A DNA stretch of 39,868 bases from Nitrospina sp. (GTDB lineage: Bacteria; Nitrospinota; Nitrospinia; Nitrospinales; Nitrospinaceae), in contig JAGQJZ010000018.1 in NCBI GenBank assembly GCA_020430445.1, positions 1-39,868 on the forward strand. The letters run 5' to 3'. The notes beneath the pieces were generated by a model. It worked only from the letters and a program-made list of their open reading frames with translations, did not search any database and was not told the DNA's origin. Position numbers and translations under genes: made by a program. Of the stretch, positions 17,301 through 25,835 are shown one piece after another; position 1 is the stretch's first letter; each line of letters starts with the position of its first letter.

Positions 17301-19439
17301 ATGACGCCGGAACTGGACACCGAACTGCTTTCCGAGATCGAATTGTTCCACAACCTCCCCACAGAAGAGCTGGAGGCGTTGCTGGAGTGTTTGCAGGTGG
17401 TCTCGCTTGAGAAGGAAGACATCCTGTTTGAGGAAGGCGACCTGGAGGATGTCTTTTATGTCGTGCTGACCGGTCAGATCGTGGTGTTCAAGGAAAACAA
17501 GAATATCGCCCTCCGCGGGCCGGGCGAATATTTTGGTGAAATCGCCCTGCTCGACTCCAGCCCCCGGTCTGCGAATGCCAAGGCCATGTTGCCTTCAACG
17601 CTGCTCAAAATCGGGCGGGAAAGCTTTGAAACCCTGATCCGCTCCAATCCGGGATTCTCCCAGAGCCTGCTCAGAACCCTGGCGGAAAGAACCCGCAAGG
17701 ACATTGCGGCTTTGAATACCAGTTATAAAAAACTCAAGGATCAGAAAAAATTCGCCTCCAATCTGAACCGGATTCTGGACGATTCCACCAATGAAATTTA
17801 TGCCTTCGATGCCGGTGGGCTCCAGTTGAATAAAATGAACAAGCGGGCGCAGGACAACCTGGGTTACGTTTCTTACGAGGTGCTGGACCTGACCGCCCTG
17901 GATATTCTGCAGGACCTCACCCGGGAGGAACTGGATTTCCTGATCCAGCCCCTGCTGGATAAAAAGCAGTCGCTTGCGGTTTACGAAGGGCGGCACCGGA
18001 GAAAAAGCGGTGAAACCTACCCCGTGGATATACGGTTCCAACTGATGGAAACGGACAAGGGGGAGTCTGTCGTTGCGCTGGCGCAGGACATCAGCGAGCG
18101 GGTTTCCCTGCAGGATAAAATCCAGCGCCTGGCTTACGTCGACGACCTGACGGAATTGCCCAACCGAAACAGCCTGCTGGAAACGATTCAGGATCGCCTG
18201 GAAGACCAGAACGCGGAACCCGAAGGCTTTGCCCTGTTTCACATCGACCTGGATCATTTCAAGGGGATCAACGATTCTTTGGGTGAGGAAGGCGGCGACG
18301 CCCTTCTCTGCGAGGTGCGCGACCGGTTGCAGAAGGAATTCCCGCGCACGGTTTCCCTGTACCGGTTGCGGGGCGATGAATTCGTGCTCATGATCCCTGC
18401 GATTGAGACCCAGGATCACGCTACCCGCTCGGCAAACAAAATCATGGGAGTGATGGCTCCCATGTTCCATATTTCTTCCTACGACATTCACATGACCTGC
18501 AGTATCGGGATCGCGTTTTATCCTGCCGACGGCCGCAAGGCGCTCACTCTTCTTAAAAAGACCAACAAGGCCCTGACCAAGGCCAAGTCTTCCGGAAAAA
18601 ACCGGATCTGTTTTTACGATGAATCGCTGGAACCTCAGGCCCTGGAGAAGTTGACCCTGGTCAGTGGTTTGAAGAAGGGACTGGAAAACGGCGAATTCGT
18701 TGTTTTTTACCAACCCAAGGTGGACACCCGGACCAAAAAGATCATCGGCGCGGAAGCCCTGATCCGCTGGAACCATCCCGTGAAGGGGCTGGTGTCTCCG
18801 GGACAGTTCATTCCCGTCGCCGAGGAAAGCCGCCTGATCATCCCCATCGGGGAATGGGTGTTGAAGGAAGCCTGCAGACAATTGAAAATCTGGCAGGACG
18901 GAGGGAAAGCCGCGCTCACCCTTTCGGTCAATTTCTCCGGCCACCAGTTTCACCAGAAAAACGCCGTGCAGATGGTCCGGGATATCGTCCGCGATTCGGG
19001 TTGTCCCGTGGGAAACCTGGAACTGGAATTGACCGAAAGCGTGTTGATGGACAACGCGCGTCAGGCCATGCAAGAACTGGCCGAACTGAAGGCCCTTGGC
19101 ATTCGCCTGTCGATCGATGATTTTGGAACGGGTTTTTCTTCCATGAAATACCTGAAGGACATGCCCATCGACGTACTTAAAGTCGACCGCTGTTTCATCC
19201 AGCAACTTGAGATCGGAACCAATCAGGCCATCGTCAAGTCCATTGTGAATCTGGCGCAAATGCTCAAACTGGGCACGGTGGTTGAAGGGGTGGAGACCCC
19301 CGAGCAGGAACGGTTGCTTGAATTGATCGGTTGCGATTACCTGCAGGGATATCTTTACTCCAAACCCGTGCCGCTGGCTGAATTTGAAGCGCTTATCCAG
19401 GGGCAGAACGGAACCGGCCCTGGTGATGGGCAAATGTAG
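17301..19439 (+). CDS. cNMP-binding, PAS, GGDEF and EAL domain protein (probable c-di-GMP phosphodiesterase)
   Basis: A 712-residue soluble regulator. The N-terminal cNMP-binding domain (about 1-130; FGEIALLDSSPRSANAKA) closely resembles that of the neighbouring hybrid kinase. A PAS domain (about 155-270), a GGDEF domain and an EAL domain follow. The GGDEF signature reads RGDEF (residues 357-361), and no RxxD inhibitory site stands at the usual place before it. The EAL domain looks catalytically complete: EAL at 485-487, LSVNFSGHQF, LELTESVLM, SIDDFGTGFSS, VLKVDR and VVEGVE. I expect phosphodiesterase activity, with the GGDEF perhaps acting as a GTP-sensing regulator. Residual cyclase activity cannot be excluded. 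It is divergent from the cyclase gene and would couple cAMP to c-di-GMP. Confidence 0.93.
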   Translation: MTPELDTELLSEIELFHNLPTEELEALLECLQVVSLEKEDILFEEGDLEDVFYVVLTGQIVVFKENKNIALRGPGEYFGEIALLDSSPRSANAKAMLPSTLLKIGRESFETLIRSNPGFSQSLLRTLAERTRKDIAALNTSYKKLKDQKKFASNLNRILDDSTNEIYAFDAGGLQLNKMNKRAQDNLGYVSYEVLDLTALDILQDLTREELDFLIQPLLDKKQSLAVYEGRHRRKSGETYPVDIRFQLMETDKGESVVALAQDISERVSLQDKIQRLAYVDDLTELPNRNSLLETIQDRLEDQNAEPEGFALFHIDLDHFKGINDSLGEEGGDALLCEVRDRLQKEFPRTVSLYRLRGDEFVLMIPAIETQDHATRSANKIMGVMAPMFHISSYDIHMTCSIGIAFYPADGRKALTLLKKTNKALTKAKSSGKNRICFYDESLEPQALEKLTLVSGLKKGLENGEFVVFYQPKVDTRTKKIIGAEALIRWNHPVKGLVSPGQFIPVAEESRLIIPIGEWVLKEACRQLKIWQDGGKAALTLSVNFSGHQFHQKNAVQMVRDIVRDSGCPVGNLELELTESVLMDNARQAMQELAELKALGIRLSIDDFGTGFSSMKYLKDMPIDVLKVDRCFIQQLEIGTNQAIVKSIVNLAQMLKLGTVVEGVETPEQERLLELIGCDYLQGYLYSKPVPLAEFEALIQGQNGTGPGDGQM

Positions 19440-19479
19440 TTTGTATGAATTTTTATAAAATCCGCACTTTTTTGATCAT

Positions 19480-19497
19480 AAAATAGCACGCTATTTT
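19480..19497. promoter_or_regulatory. Palindrome upstream of the sigma-54 promoter, possible enhancer site
   Basis: AAAATAGC-AC-GCTATTTT has perfect 8-bp arms. Its centre is about 124 bases upstream of the start point predicted from the sigma-54 promoter, a normal distance for a bacterial enhancer-binding protein. It also lies 41 bases after the stop of the GGDEF-EAL gene, so a weak terminator hairpin is the alternative. Confidence 0.45.
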
Positions 19498-19585
19498 CAA
19501 TGGGAATGATGTCCCTGTGGAAATGTAAATCAGTAGATTCTTTGCTTTCAAGCAGTTAGGTTCTTCTTTGTTTAAGAGATTAAAA

Positions 19586-19601
19586 TGGCACGCTTGTTGC
19601 T
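19586..19601 (+). promoter_or_regulatory. Sigma-54 (RpoN) promoter of the FecR-domain gene
   Basis: TGGCACG-CTTG-TTGCT matches the sigma-54 consensus completely, with the invariant GG (19587-19588) and GC (19599-19600) separated by ten bases. The start of transcription should be near 19612, giving a ~68-base leader before the ATG at 19680. Transcription would need an AAA+ enhancer-binding activator, and none is encoded in this window. Confidence 0.82.
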
Positions 19602-19679
19602 ATAGTTATATTGGGACAAGGGTCCATATTTAAAGATACAGAATGGAATGCAAAAAAGTTGGTGGAGGCAGGGAATAAA

Positions 19680-21302
19680 ATGAGACGTTTAAGCAAACGC
19701 AGGGTCGAATCAGGAATCGCGAACATGTCGCGCAGTGTCCTGGCTCTCCTGATCGCCGCGCTGTTGGTGGTTCCGGCATTGGCGCAGGCGGCCGGGAAGG
19801 ACGATGAAGTCACGCGGATGGATTTTATTCTGATGATGGCGAAAAACCAGAAACAGAGCAAACTCATCCCGTCCGATGCGTCTTCCATGCCGGAGAAGCA
19901 ATTGTACGATTCCATCGTCCGGAACCTGAAAAAGAATGGGTTCAATATCCTTTCCAACAAAAACCCCGAGAAGCCGCTCAGCCAGCAGGAATTCGTCCGT
20001 CTCACCTACGCCTTTTCCGATCAGCCTGCCGGTGTGTCGCTGTTCGCGCAGAAACAATATTTGAAGGAAGCGCAGATCATCAGTTCCGCCGATGTCGGCC
20101 TCACCACCGGGCTGGATGGCCGGGTGGCCCAGTACCGCGACGATGAGAATTCATGGACGCGCACAGAGCTGGCGACCCCGGTTTACATGCAGGACCGGGT
20201 GGAAACGGACCTGGGATCGATGGTGACGTTCACCTTTGACGATGGCAGTGAGCTTTCGCTGGGCGAGGATGCCGTGGTCAACATCACCGAACACATCTAC
20301 GACCCTGAGCGGGATTTCCGCAAGACCATCGTCAAGGTCATGCTGGGTGCGGTGCGTTTCAAAGTCACCAAGGGCAAGGCCGAAGGTTCCATGTTCAAGG
20401 TCCTGACCCCGGTCGCCACTGCAGGTGTGCGTGGAACGGAATTCGTCACCGTTGTTGGCAAGAACGGAGAGACCGAATTTGTCGGACTGGAAGGAAAAAT
20501 CGAGACCTTCCCTGTTCTTCCCGATGGCAGCGAAGGGAAGCACGAGTTTGTTGTTGCCGGAACGATGCAGAAGGTCTCCGATGCCGGAAAGTCTTCCGGC
20601 GTGAAACAGGCCTCGGTGGAATTCATGCAAAACGTATTCAATAAGACCAATCCCAAGAAAAAAATGAAGGGCTCGCCCAAAGTGACCTTGGCCAAAGCCA
20701 TCGCGGCTTCCCAGGGAGACTTGAAACTGGGTAAGGCGCTCGGCAAGGCCAAGGACAAGGCCCAGGGTCTGGCCAAGGGGCACGACAAGACCCAGCAAAA
20801 AGGCAAGGGCGTGGGCAAGGACAAGGGCAAGCCTGAGTTCGCAGGTAAAGGGGCAGACAAAGACAAGGGCAAGCCTGAGTTCGCCGGTACGGGAGATACC
20901 GGTGCGGCGAAGCAAGCTGCCCGGAGCGCAGCTAAATCCGTTGCGAAAGACGCCGTCCGGAATTCAGCTAGAAAAGCCGCCAAGGATGCGGTCAAGACCG
21001 CCGCCCTGGATTCGGCAAAAGAATCGGTCAAGAGTTCCGTTAAACAGGTCACCAAGACTTCAGGCAACCTGAACGGTGGAAACCCGAATCCGGCAGGCAA
21101 CCCTAATGTTGTGAGCAACACTCCGGGTGTCGGTGGCGCTCTGCCTCCGGGCCAGGGAGGGGTGCCTCCGGGACTCGCCGGTGGTTTCCCCGGTCAGGGC
21201 AACGGCCCTCCCTGTGGTATCCCGCCTTGCGGCAATGCCAACGGCCACGGCAATGGTAATGGTAACAACGGCGGTGGTAATGGCAACGGCAACAACGGTT
21301 GA
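19680..21302 (+). CDS. Secreted FecR-domain protein with Lys/Ala-rich and Gly/Asn-rich tail
   Basis: A 540-residue exported protein. After a Sec signal (RSVLALLIAALLVVPALAQA) comes an ~80-residue N-terminal region, then a FecR domain. In that domain VYMQDRVETDLGSMVTFTFD, DGSELSLGEDAVV, MLGAVRFKVTKG and TPVATAGVRGTEFVTV are diagnostic. The tail changes character: 14-residue repeats with KDKGKPEFAG, a long Ala/Lys helix-forming stretch (AARSAAKSVAKDAVRNSARK) and a Gly/Asn/Pro-rich end with one CGIPPCG. I start at 19680 because the sigma-54 start point (~19612) leaves no room for the TTG at 19611 and GGAGG/AGGG precede the ATG. FecR domains often relay envelope signals, and the neighbours suggest partnership with the CHASE2 cyclase or the next outer-membrane protein. 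The ligand is unknown. Confidence 0.86.
   Translation: MRRLSKRRVESGIANMSRSVLALLIAALLVVPALAQAAGKDDEVTRMDFILMMAKNQKQSKLIPSDASSMPEKQLYDSIVRNLKKNGFNILSNKNPEKPLSQQEFVRLTYAFSDQPAGVSLFAQKQYLKEAQIISSADVGLTTGLDGRVAQYRDDENSWTRTELATPVYMQDRVETDLGSMVTFTFDDGSELSLGEDAVVNITEHIYDPERDFRKTIVKVMLGAVRFKVTKGKAEGSMFKVLTPVATAGVRGTEFVTVVGKNGETEFVGLEGKIETFPVLPDGSEGKHEFVVAGTMQKVSDAGKSSGVKQASVEFMQNVFNKTNPKKKMKGSPKVTLAKAIAASQGDLKLGKALGKAKDKAQGLAKGHDKTQQKGKGVGKDKGKPEFAGKGADKDKGKPEFAGTGDTGAAKQAARSAAKSVAKDAVRNSARKAAKDAVKTAALDSAKESVKSSVKQVTKTSGNLNGGNPNPAGNPNVVSNTPGVGGALPPGQGGVPPGLAGGFPGQGNGPPCGIPPCGNANGHGNGNGNNGGGNGNGNNG
20820..20884 (+). repeat. Two direct repeats inside the FecR gene tail
   Basis: A 23-base tract beginning GACAAGGGCAAGCCTGAG occurs at 20820-20842 and again at 20862-20884, exactly 42 bases (14 codons) apart. 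It encodes KDKGKPEFAG twice. The nucleotide identity suggests recent expansion. Confidence 0.9.
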
Positions 21303-21342
21303 GCGTCGTCAACCGGTCCAAAGAAAAGCTTGAGTTCAAGGG

Positions 21343-21376
21343 AAGGAGCCCCGGAAATGGGGCTCCTTTCTTTTTT
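21343..21376 (+). terminator. Rho-independent terminator after the FecR gene
   Basis: AAGGAGCCCC (21343-21352) pairs with GGGGCTCCTT (21359-21368) around a GGAAAT loop and is followed by a T-rich tract to 21376. It separates the FecR transcript from the downstream beta-barrel gene. Confidence 0.92.
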
Positions 21377-21605
21377 GCTGTCAAAATCCATGCCTGAAGG
21401 TATAATTTCCTCGACCAGTTCTATTTTGCCTTTCTCTGTTAATCAGTTAAAAATAAAAGAAATACTTTTTTGCCGTCATCCTGAAAGTCCATAAGGTCAT
21501 AATTTCCAAAAGATTCTGCTTTAAAAAACATTGGAAATCCGATAACATGTTGTTTTTAAAATAGAAGTTCTTTCAAGCGTTCCTGGTGGTGGAGGCGTTT
21601 TGCAG
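21377..21605 (+). promoter_or_regulatory. AT-rich intergenic leader upstream of the TPR/beta-barrel gene
   Basis: Because a strong terminator precedes it, this stretch should contain the promoter of the next gene. A TATAAT stands at 21401-21406 but has no convincing -35 element at the right spacing. An 8-bp AACATGTT palindrome lies at 21544-21551. No sigma-54 GG-N10-GC pair was found. GGAGG at 21591-21595 is the ribosome site. No gene is visible here. Confidence 0.3.
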
Positions 21606-23114
21606 ATGGGGATAGTTTCGCCGCGCCCGTTTGCCTGGGTGTGTTTTATACTGATCCAGTTGATGGGTTTATCGACCGTTCCGGGGCTCCGCACAGTTGC
21701 AGCGCAGGAAAACTCTCCCCTTCAGTCCGGTATCGAGGATTTCCAGAAAGGCCTTTACCTGAAGGCCATCCAGAATCTCCAAACGGGAATTCAGGGACAG
21801 GCGTCCCCGCCCCCTGAAGCCTACTTCTACCTCGGTTCGAGCCTGAGCAGGATGGGGCAGTATGAGGAGGCGATCGCCATCCTGAAAAAATCCCTGGCCC
21901 TCCTGCCCGAAAACCCGGAAGCCCACATGGACCTGGGGATGGCCCTGTTCAATACCCGGCGTTATCCCGAGGCGCTCGCCGAGTTCGACAAGGCCATTGA
22001 GTACGATCCGGAAAACGGCGCGGCACGCTTCTTCAAAGGGATGACATTGAAGGCGCTCGACCGGAACGATCAGGCGATCAGCAGCTTCGAGGAGGCCGGG
22101 GGGATCGATCCCGATTTTCTGCAACTGGCCCGGTTCAATGTCGCCCTTCTCCGGTACAAGGAAAACAGGTGGGACGAAGCGAAGACCCTGTTTGAGCAAT
22201 GTATCGAACCCGACCCCGCATCGGAAATCGCGGAAACGGCGCGTGAATTCCTGAAACTGATCGAAACCCAAAAACCGCCCAAGGCCTGGCGCGCGGCGTT
22301 TCGCGCCGGCGGGTCCATCGACGACAACGTCACCCTGCAGAACATCAACCTGACGACCGGCCTGGGAGACTCGATCAGTTTCTATCAGTTCTCAGGGGCG
22401 TATTCATTCGAACCGGTGAAGACGTACACGCTGGGGGCGGGATACGATTTTTTCCAGAGTATCTACGATTCCCTGCACCAGTTCGATATGCAGGCGCATA
22501 CGGGCTACGTGAGCGCCGCGAAGAACTTCGGCGGGTTCGAGTTCAATCTCGGGTACACGTTCAACTACATTGCCCTGGGCAACGAGGATTTTGAAAACAT
22601 CCACACCCTGTCCTCGGGGATCAATTTCGAACTCTTAGACGGGTGGTTCGTCGACTTGACTTATCTGTTGTCGTTCAAGGATTTTTACGACATCCCCGCG
22701 CGCGACGCCAAAAACCATTCGTTGCGCATCTCAAATTATTTCATTCTCAATGACGAGGGCGCATTAGCGTGGGCCACCTACATGCCTGAGGGGGAGATCA
22801 CGCGGGACGACCAGGTCACTTACGTGGCGCAGAATGTGTCCACCGGAATCGAATACCCGCTGCCGCTGGAGACATTGAAAACGAGATTGCGCACCAGTTA
22901 CCTGTATTATTACCGGGACTACCTGTTCAACACGCCCTTTATCAACACCGAGCGTATCGATTACCGCAACCAGGTCTCGTTTGAAATCATCCAGCCCCTT
23001 CTCGACCACTTCGACATCATCTTCCAATACCAGTACGTCAACAGCCAGTCCAATCTGCTGGCGAACGACTTCGTGGAAAACGTTTTCACGTTGTCGATGG
23101 GCGCCACCTTCTAA
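21606..23114 (+). CDS. Outer-membrane beta-barrel protein with N-terminal periplasmic TPR domain
   Basis: A 502-residue protein with a signal-like hydrophobic start (FAWVCFILIQLMG). Four or more TPR repeats cover about residues 35-220 (AYFYLGSSLSRMGQYEEAIA, AHMDLGMALFNTRRYPEALA, ARFFKGMTLKALDRNDQAIS). The C-terminal ~280 residues alternate polar and aromatic residues (FDMQAHTGYVSAAKNFGGFE, LRTSYLYYYRDYLF) and end in SMGATF. A terminal Phe is the usual BAM-recognition end of outer-membrane barrels. The layout resembles SlaM/DUF560-like TPR-barrel proteins. The ATG at 21606 is chosen over a TTG at 21600. It lies on the same strand as the FecR gene but behind a terminator. A role as the outer-membrane partner of the FecR/CHASE2 module is inferred. 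Confidence 0.82.
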   Translation: MGIVSPRPFAWVCFILIQLMGLSTVPGLRTVAAQENSPLQSGIEDFQKGLYLKAIQNLQTGIQGQASPPPEAYFYLGSSLSRMGQYEEAIAILKKSLALLPENPEAHMDLGMALFNTRRYPEALAEFDKAIEYDPENGAARFFKGMTLKALDRNDQAISSFEEAGGIDPDFLQLARFNVALLRYKENRWDEAKTLFEQCIEPDPASEIAETAREFLKLIETQKPPKAWRAAFRAGGSIDDNVTLQNINLTTGLGDSISFYQFSGAYSFEPVKTYTLGAGYDFFQSIYDSLHQFDMQAHTGYVSAAKNFGGFEFNLGYTFNYIALGNEDFENIHTLSSGINFELLDGWFVDLTYLLSFKDFYDIPARDAKNHSLRISNYFILNDEGALAWATYMPEGEITRDDQVTYVAQNVSTGIEYPLPLETLKTRLRTSYLYYYRDYLFNTPFINTERIDYRNQVSFEIIQPLLDHFDIIFQYQYVNSQSNLLANDFVENVFTLSMGATF

Positions 23115-23146
23115 AGCACTGCCGGACAGGCGAAGAACGGCGTCCC

Positions 23147-24592
23147 CTACTGTTTGCGGAAGACACCCTTCCAGGCCGCGAGCAGGTCGTCGCGCAGAAC
23201 ATCCTTCCAACTCGGCCAGAACTTTTCGATATGTTCCCGCGTCAACAACGACGCCCGCGCCAGCTTTTCCGGATGTTTGATGAGCGGCTCGATGGTGTTC
23301 GCCCATTGCTCCGGGTCGTCCCCTGCGACGGTGAAGCCGTCGATTCCCGGGCGCGAGATGAACTGTGTCATCGGTTCGCCCTCGGGCACGACAATCGGCA
23401 TGCCCGAGGAGCACGCTTCCAGACACACGTTGCCGAAGGTTTCGGTGTGCGATGGAAACACGAACAGGTCGCAACTGGCGTACAGTTCGGCCAGCCGCGC
23501 CTGGGAAACGGTGCCGGGCAGCGTGACGTGGCGGCCGAGAAGAGTGCGGATGTCCTGCTCGCTGGCGCCGGTTCCGGCAAACACCACATGGGCGGGATAA
23601 CCTTTGTCCAGCAGCCTGCGGGCGGCACGGGCGAGAATCATCGCCCCCTTGCTGTCGTCCACGCGTCCCGCGAACAGCAAAAGAAAACGGTCTCCGGGAA
23701 TGCCCCACTCGCCGAAGCCGTACCGGTTGTTGTGCCGGGGATTGAAGGCGCTCTTGTCGATGCCGCGCCGGAGCCGCGAGAGGTTCGCCGCCGGCTGCAG
23801 GTCTCCCAGCCAGCGGAGATCGTCTTCACGCGAGTACAGCACGTGGTCGCAGCGTGAAACAAACCGCTCCAGTTTGCGCTGCATGTTGCGTGCGAACCAT
23901 TCGTGCAGCCCGAGGCTTCCCGTCAGCCAGTCACTCAACCGCCCTCCTCCGGAAAGTTTGCGGATCATGTCGCGGGAATAGATGCGGGTGAACTTGGGCA
24001 GGTCGGTGTGGATCGATTTCACCACCGGCGTGCCCGCCAGCCGGGCGTGGAGCAGGGCCGTTTTTGCCGAGGCGAACACATCGGTGCAATGGATCACGTC
24101 GTAGTGTTTGAGTTGTGAGAACAGCGACGGCTTGAGCGGCGCGAGATCGGAGTGGCCGGGCCCGGCGGCGTTTGCCGGAATCCAGCGTGTGTTGAGAACC
24201 GCCGGTGAAAGGCGGAGGCGCACGTTGGGTTTGAGAACGATGGTTTTATCTTCCGCGCCAATGAAGTGGAGCGTCAGGTCCAGTTCATCGGCCAGCTCCC
24301 CCGCCGCCTGCGCGAATTTTTCCCAGCATTTGACATGGCCCCCCGCCTTGTCGTGCCATTCAAGATCGGTGAGCACGCCCACCTTCAGTGGCCGGTCCAG
24401 GGGAGCCGGTTGCGGCGGCAGACTCTCCACCGCCGGCCGTTCAATCTTGGGGGCGGGTTTTACCGGAACCGCCACGGCGTCGGGCACGGGATGGAGCAGG
24501 AAATTGAGTGATGATTTCAAGGAGCTGTTCACGGTTTGCTGGTGTTGAAAACTGCGAAGGACCCAGGGGTCTCTGAAAATTTTTGCGGGCAT
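23147..24592 (-). CDS. GT4-family glycosyltransferase
   Basis: A 481-residue GT-B fold glycosyltransferase. The C-terminal nucleotide-sugar site includes LLLFAGRVDDSKGAMILARA and HTETFGNVCLEACSSGMPIV, in which E384 and E392 form the EX7E motif. The N-terminal ~65 residues are a Pro-rich extension before the first Rossmann strand (LKVGVLTDLEWHDKAGGHVK). No membrane segment is obvious. Sequence alone does not reveal the acceptor; GT4 enzymes in similar settings mannosylate or glucosylate lipids or polysaccharides. It is the last gene of the long minus-strand run, 180 bases after the Lgt-like gene, and convergent with the beta-barrel gene. No strong ribosome site precedes the ATG. Confidence 0.88.
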   Translation of the reverse strand: MPAKIFRDPWVLRSFQHQQTVNSSLKSSLNFLLHPVPDAVAVPVKPAPKIERPAVESLPPQPAPLDRPLKVGVLTDLEWHDKAGGHVKCWEKFAQAAGELADELDLTLHFIGAEDKTIVLKPNVRLRLSPAVLNTRWIPANAAGPGHSDLAPLKPSLFSQLKHYDVIHCTDVFASAKTALLHARLAGTPVVKSIHTDLPKFTRIYSRDMIRKLSGGGRLSDWLTGSLGLHEWFARNMQRKLERFVSRCDHVLYSREDDLRWLGDLQPAANLSRLRRGIDKSAFNPRHNNRYGFGEWGIPGDRFLLLFAGRVDDSKGAMILARAARRLLDKGYPAHVVFAGTGASEQDIRTLLGRHVTLPGTVSQARLAELYASCDLFVFPSHTETFGNVCLEACSSGMPIVVPEGEPMTQFISRPGIDGFTVAGDDPEQWANTIEPLIKHPEKLARASLLTREHIEKFWPSWKDVLRDDLLAAWKGVFRKQ

Positions 24593-24772
24593 GACAACGC
24601 ACCGAGATGGAGTTTTGGAATGAATCGAACTCAGCCGCGACAGGCGGCGATTTTAGGACTCCAATCTGCCACTGTCAGGTTGCCATCGGGTGAAAATCCG
24701 GTGAGCAAAACGTAAGAAGAATTTTTGGAAACTATTATGGCCGGGGGAGGCGTTTCGCCGGGGCGTCGCGGA

Positions 24773-25831
24773 TCAGATGCGATCTTTCAGAACCTGAAAC
24801 CGGATGGAGGAAGCGGTGACGCGGCTGCGTCCCATGTAGTAGAGGGTCAGCATCCACAGGCCGTCGAGGAACAGCAGGCAACTGGACTGGCTGAAGACGT
24901 GGAATCCCCGGAAGAGGTCGAGGCTCCGGCCCGCCGGAGTTTGCAGCAGCAGGGACAGAACAGCGCCATAGGCGATGGATGCGAGGCCGAGCACCTGGTA
25001 GGCGGTGAGGCGGCCCGAGCCACGGTGGTCCGAACGCAGGAACTCGGACAGGACCCGCCAGCCCTGCGACAGGACGAGCGCCGTCAAAAACGCGGCCCGG
25101 GTGTGGCCGGCAAACAACAGCGCGAGGGAGACCATGCCGGTGGTCACCAGGATCAGCGCGGTCATTCCCTGAATGGGCACCACCGGCACCCCCTGCCAGC
25201 CCTGCGCGTAGGCGATTTTTTTCGTTTCTCCCTGGAACACGAAATGAAATCTGCCGAGAAGCTGTCGCAGCCAGGGGGGGCTGTCCTCCAGCCGTTTGCC
25301 ATAGCAGCAGCCAAAACTGATACACGCCATGCGGCCGATGCCCTCGCCGAAGGTATACGCGATCATCAAAACCGCCATCGCCGTCAGCGGATCAAGGGCG
25401 GCCTCCCCGGCGGGGCCGGAGATTCGGTTGATTAAAATAACGCCGGGCCAGACGGCTGCGAGACCGACGGCAAAGGCCCCTCCCGTCGTGAAGGTGTTCG
25501 CCTTTCGCTCGATCACTCTGGCGATGATCCGCGCCGCGGGCAAAGCCAGTGTCATGATCCACGCGACCAGTAGAAATCCGTTCAGCGTATTCCATCCGAG
25601 ACTCCCGTTGAGCAGGATGAATAATGCCGCCGAAGCCGATACGGCGTTGGCGGTCAGGAGGCCGTACCAGGTGATGTTGAGACCGGTCCAGGTTCCGTCT
25701 TCCCGCTTGTGCACCGGGATCGCCGCCAGCATTTGCCGGGATTCCTCGGGAAGGTTTTTGAATCCCCACCCCAGATACCCCAGGCAGGCGACGAACAGCA
25801 GCAGCAGGAAAACCGTTTCCGGAAGCGTCAT
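24773..25831 (-). CDS. Lgt-like (prolipoprotein diacylglyceryl transferase family) membrane protein
   Basis: A 352-residue polytopic membrane protein with about seven hydrophobic segments. Residues 161-179 (FGEGIGRMACISFGCCYGK) match the core of the Lgt family, where the conserved Arg binds phosphatidylglycerol, and VVPIQGMTALILV follows at the expected distance. The HGG motif of true Lgt is not obvious, so I read it as an Lgt-like paralogue rather than the housekeeping lgt. It starts four bases after the phosphatidylserine decarboxylase stop, with AAGGA upstream, so the two are translated together. A lipid head-group or diacylglyceryl transfer role fits this neighbour. Confidence 0.75.
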   Translation of the reverse strand: MTLPETVFLLLLFVACLGYLGWGFKNLPEESRQMLAAIPVHKREDGTWTGLNITWYGLLTANAVSASAALFILLNGSLGWNTLNGFLLVAWIMTLALPAARIIARVIERKANTFTTGGAFAVGLAAVWPGVILINRISGPAGEAALDPLTAMAVLMIAYTFGEGIGRMACISFGCCYGKRLEDSPPWLRQLLGRFHFVFQGETKKIAYAQGWQGVPVVPIQGMTALILVTTGMVSLALLFAGHTRAAFLTALVLSQGWRVLSEFLRSDHRGSGRLTAYQVLGLASIAYGAVLSLLLQTPAGRSLDLFRGFHVFSQSSCLLFLDGLWMLTLYYMGRSRVTASSIRFQVLKDRI

Positions 25832-25835
25832 GATC

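Noticed and set aside
21570-21605. Possible sigma-54 promoter before the TPR/beta-barrel gene (GGTGGTGGAGGCGTTTTGC)
   Set aside because: No GG-N10-GC pair exists; the GG-rich part is the ribosome binding site.
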